From: Pirellulaceae bacterium
GTDB taxonomy: Bacteria > Planctomycetota > Planctomycetia > Pirellulales > Pirellulaceae
Direction of reading: 5' to 3'
Assembly (NCBI GenBank): GCA_030744095.1
Contig: JASLRF010000384.1
Span: 1-6,074, forward strand
Length of the DNA stretch: 6,074 nt
In this document: in pieces, positions 6,003-6,074 of the stretch
Numbering within the stretch: the stretch's first letter is position 1
How the letters are laid out: the number at the start of each line of letters is the position of its first letter
Translations under genes and position numbers: made by a program
Notes under the pieces: generated by a model
Told to the model about the DNA's origin: nothing
What the model saw: only the letters and a program-made list of their open reading frames with translations
The model's database searches: none

Positions 6003-6074
6003 TTACCAGTCTTCTTCGTCGTCGTCGTCATCGTCGCTCCACTCGTCGTCGTCATCGTCGTCATCGTCGTCATC
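6003..6074 (-). CDS. C-terminal end of a gene with an extreme Asp-rich tail
   Basis: Only the last 23 codons and a TAA stop (6005-6003) are visible; the start lies beyond the right edge. The residues read ten Asp, then EWS, six Asp, then EEDW at the end. The other five frames through this stretch give Ser-, Arg/His- or Val/Ile-type low-complexity peptides. The minus frame is favoured because it is the only one with a natural stop followed by an otherwise open run and two interrupting Trp codons that look selected. The tail would be disordered and strongly negative. Acidic tails ending in an aromatic residue are known in proteins such as bacterial SSB, where they bind partners, but the body of this protein is unseen and no function can be given. 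The gene is convergent with hemA, with 50 bases between the stops. Confidence 0.65.
   Translation of the reverse strand, partial: DDDDDDDDDDEWSDDDDDDEEDW
6009..6074. repeat. GTC/ATC trinucleotide repeat
   Basis: A near-continuous run of GTC and ATC triplets (GAC/GAT on the minus strand), broken by GCT-CCA-CTC at 6036-6044 and starting with two TTC units. It encodes the acidic tail. Such triplet runs can change length by slippage while keeping the reading frame. The repeat continues past the window edge. Confidence 0.85.

Noticed and set aside
6001..6074. Poly-Ser or Arg/His-rich plus-strand coding region
   Set aside because: There is no start or coding context on the plus strand. The minus frame gives a natural stop and an acidic tail of a kind seen in real proteins.

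Overview
The window looks like chromosomal DNA from a planctomycete, probably of the Pirellulales/Rhodopirellula type. This is inferred from moderate-to-high GC, few Shine-Dalgarno sites, a two-gene ABC exporter with a very hydrophobic ABC-2-like permease, a lipoprotein-like small protein, a HemX/CcsA-like gene directly upstream of hemA, and an extremely Asp-rich protein tail. No phylogenetic test could be run, so the assignment is tentative.

Layout. Positions 1-2550 (minus strand) hold an ABC exporter operon: an ATPase (2550-1720), then a large membrane permease that starts at a GTG overlapping the ATPase stop codon and runs off the left edge. The last ~46 permease codons (about 1-140) do not look like the membrane protein before them and may lie beyond a recombination, insertion or assembly junction. 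Positions 2551-2872 form a divergent intergenic region with a good sigma70-like promoter facing right and three copies of the 8-mer TTCGCGAG (two forward, one reverse). Positions 2873-3637 (plus) encode a putative lipoprotein of unknown function. After a 102-base gap come a HemX/CcsA-like eight-helix membrane protein (3740-4681) and hemA, glutamyl-tRNA reductase (4678-5952), joined by a GTGA overlap. A convergent minus-strand gene enters from the right edge. Only its last 23 codons are visible, and they encode an almost pure Asp/Glu tail ending in Trp.

How the genes work together. The HemX-like protein and HemA are the clearest functional pair. HemA makes glutamate-1-semialdehyde, the first committed precursor of tetrapyrroles, and a HemX/CcsA-like membrane partner is known next to hemA in other bacteria (Bacillus hemA-hemX), where HemX affects HemA abundance. 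The ABC ATPase and permease should form one exporter of unknown substrate. The lipoprotein lies divergent from the exporter and could share regulation with it, but nothing in the sequence proves a link.

I found no tRNA, rRNA, CRISPR array, recognisable transposase or riboswitch. Most of the window is ordinary housekeeping and transport content. The points deserving a second look are the broken-looking permease C-terminus, the intergenic 8-mer repeats and the acidic Trp-ended tail.
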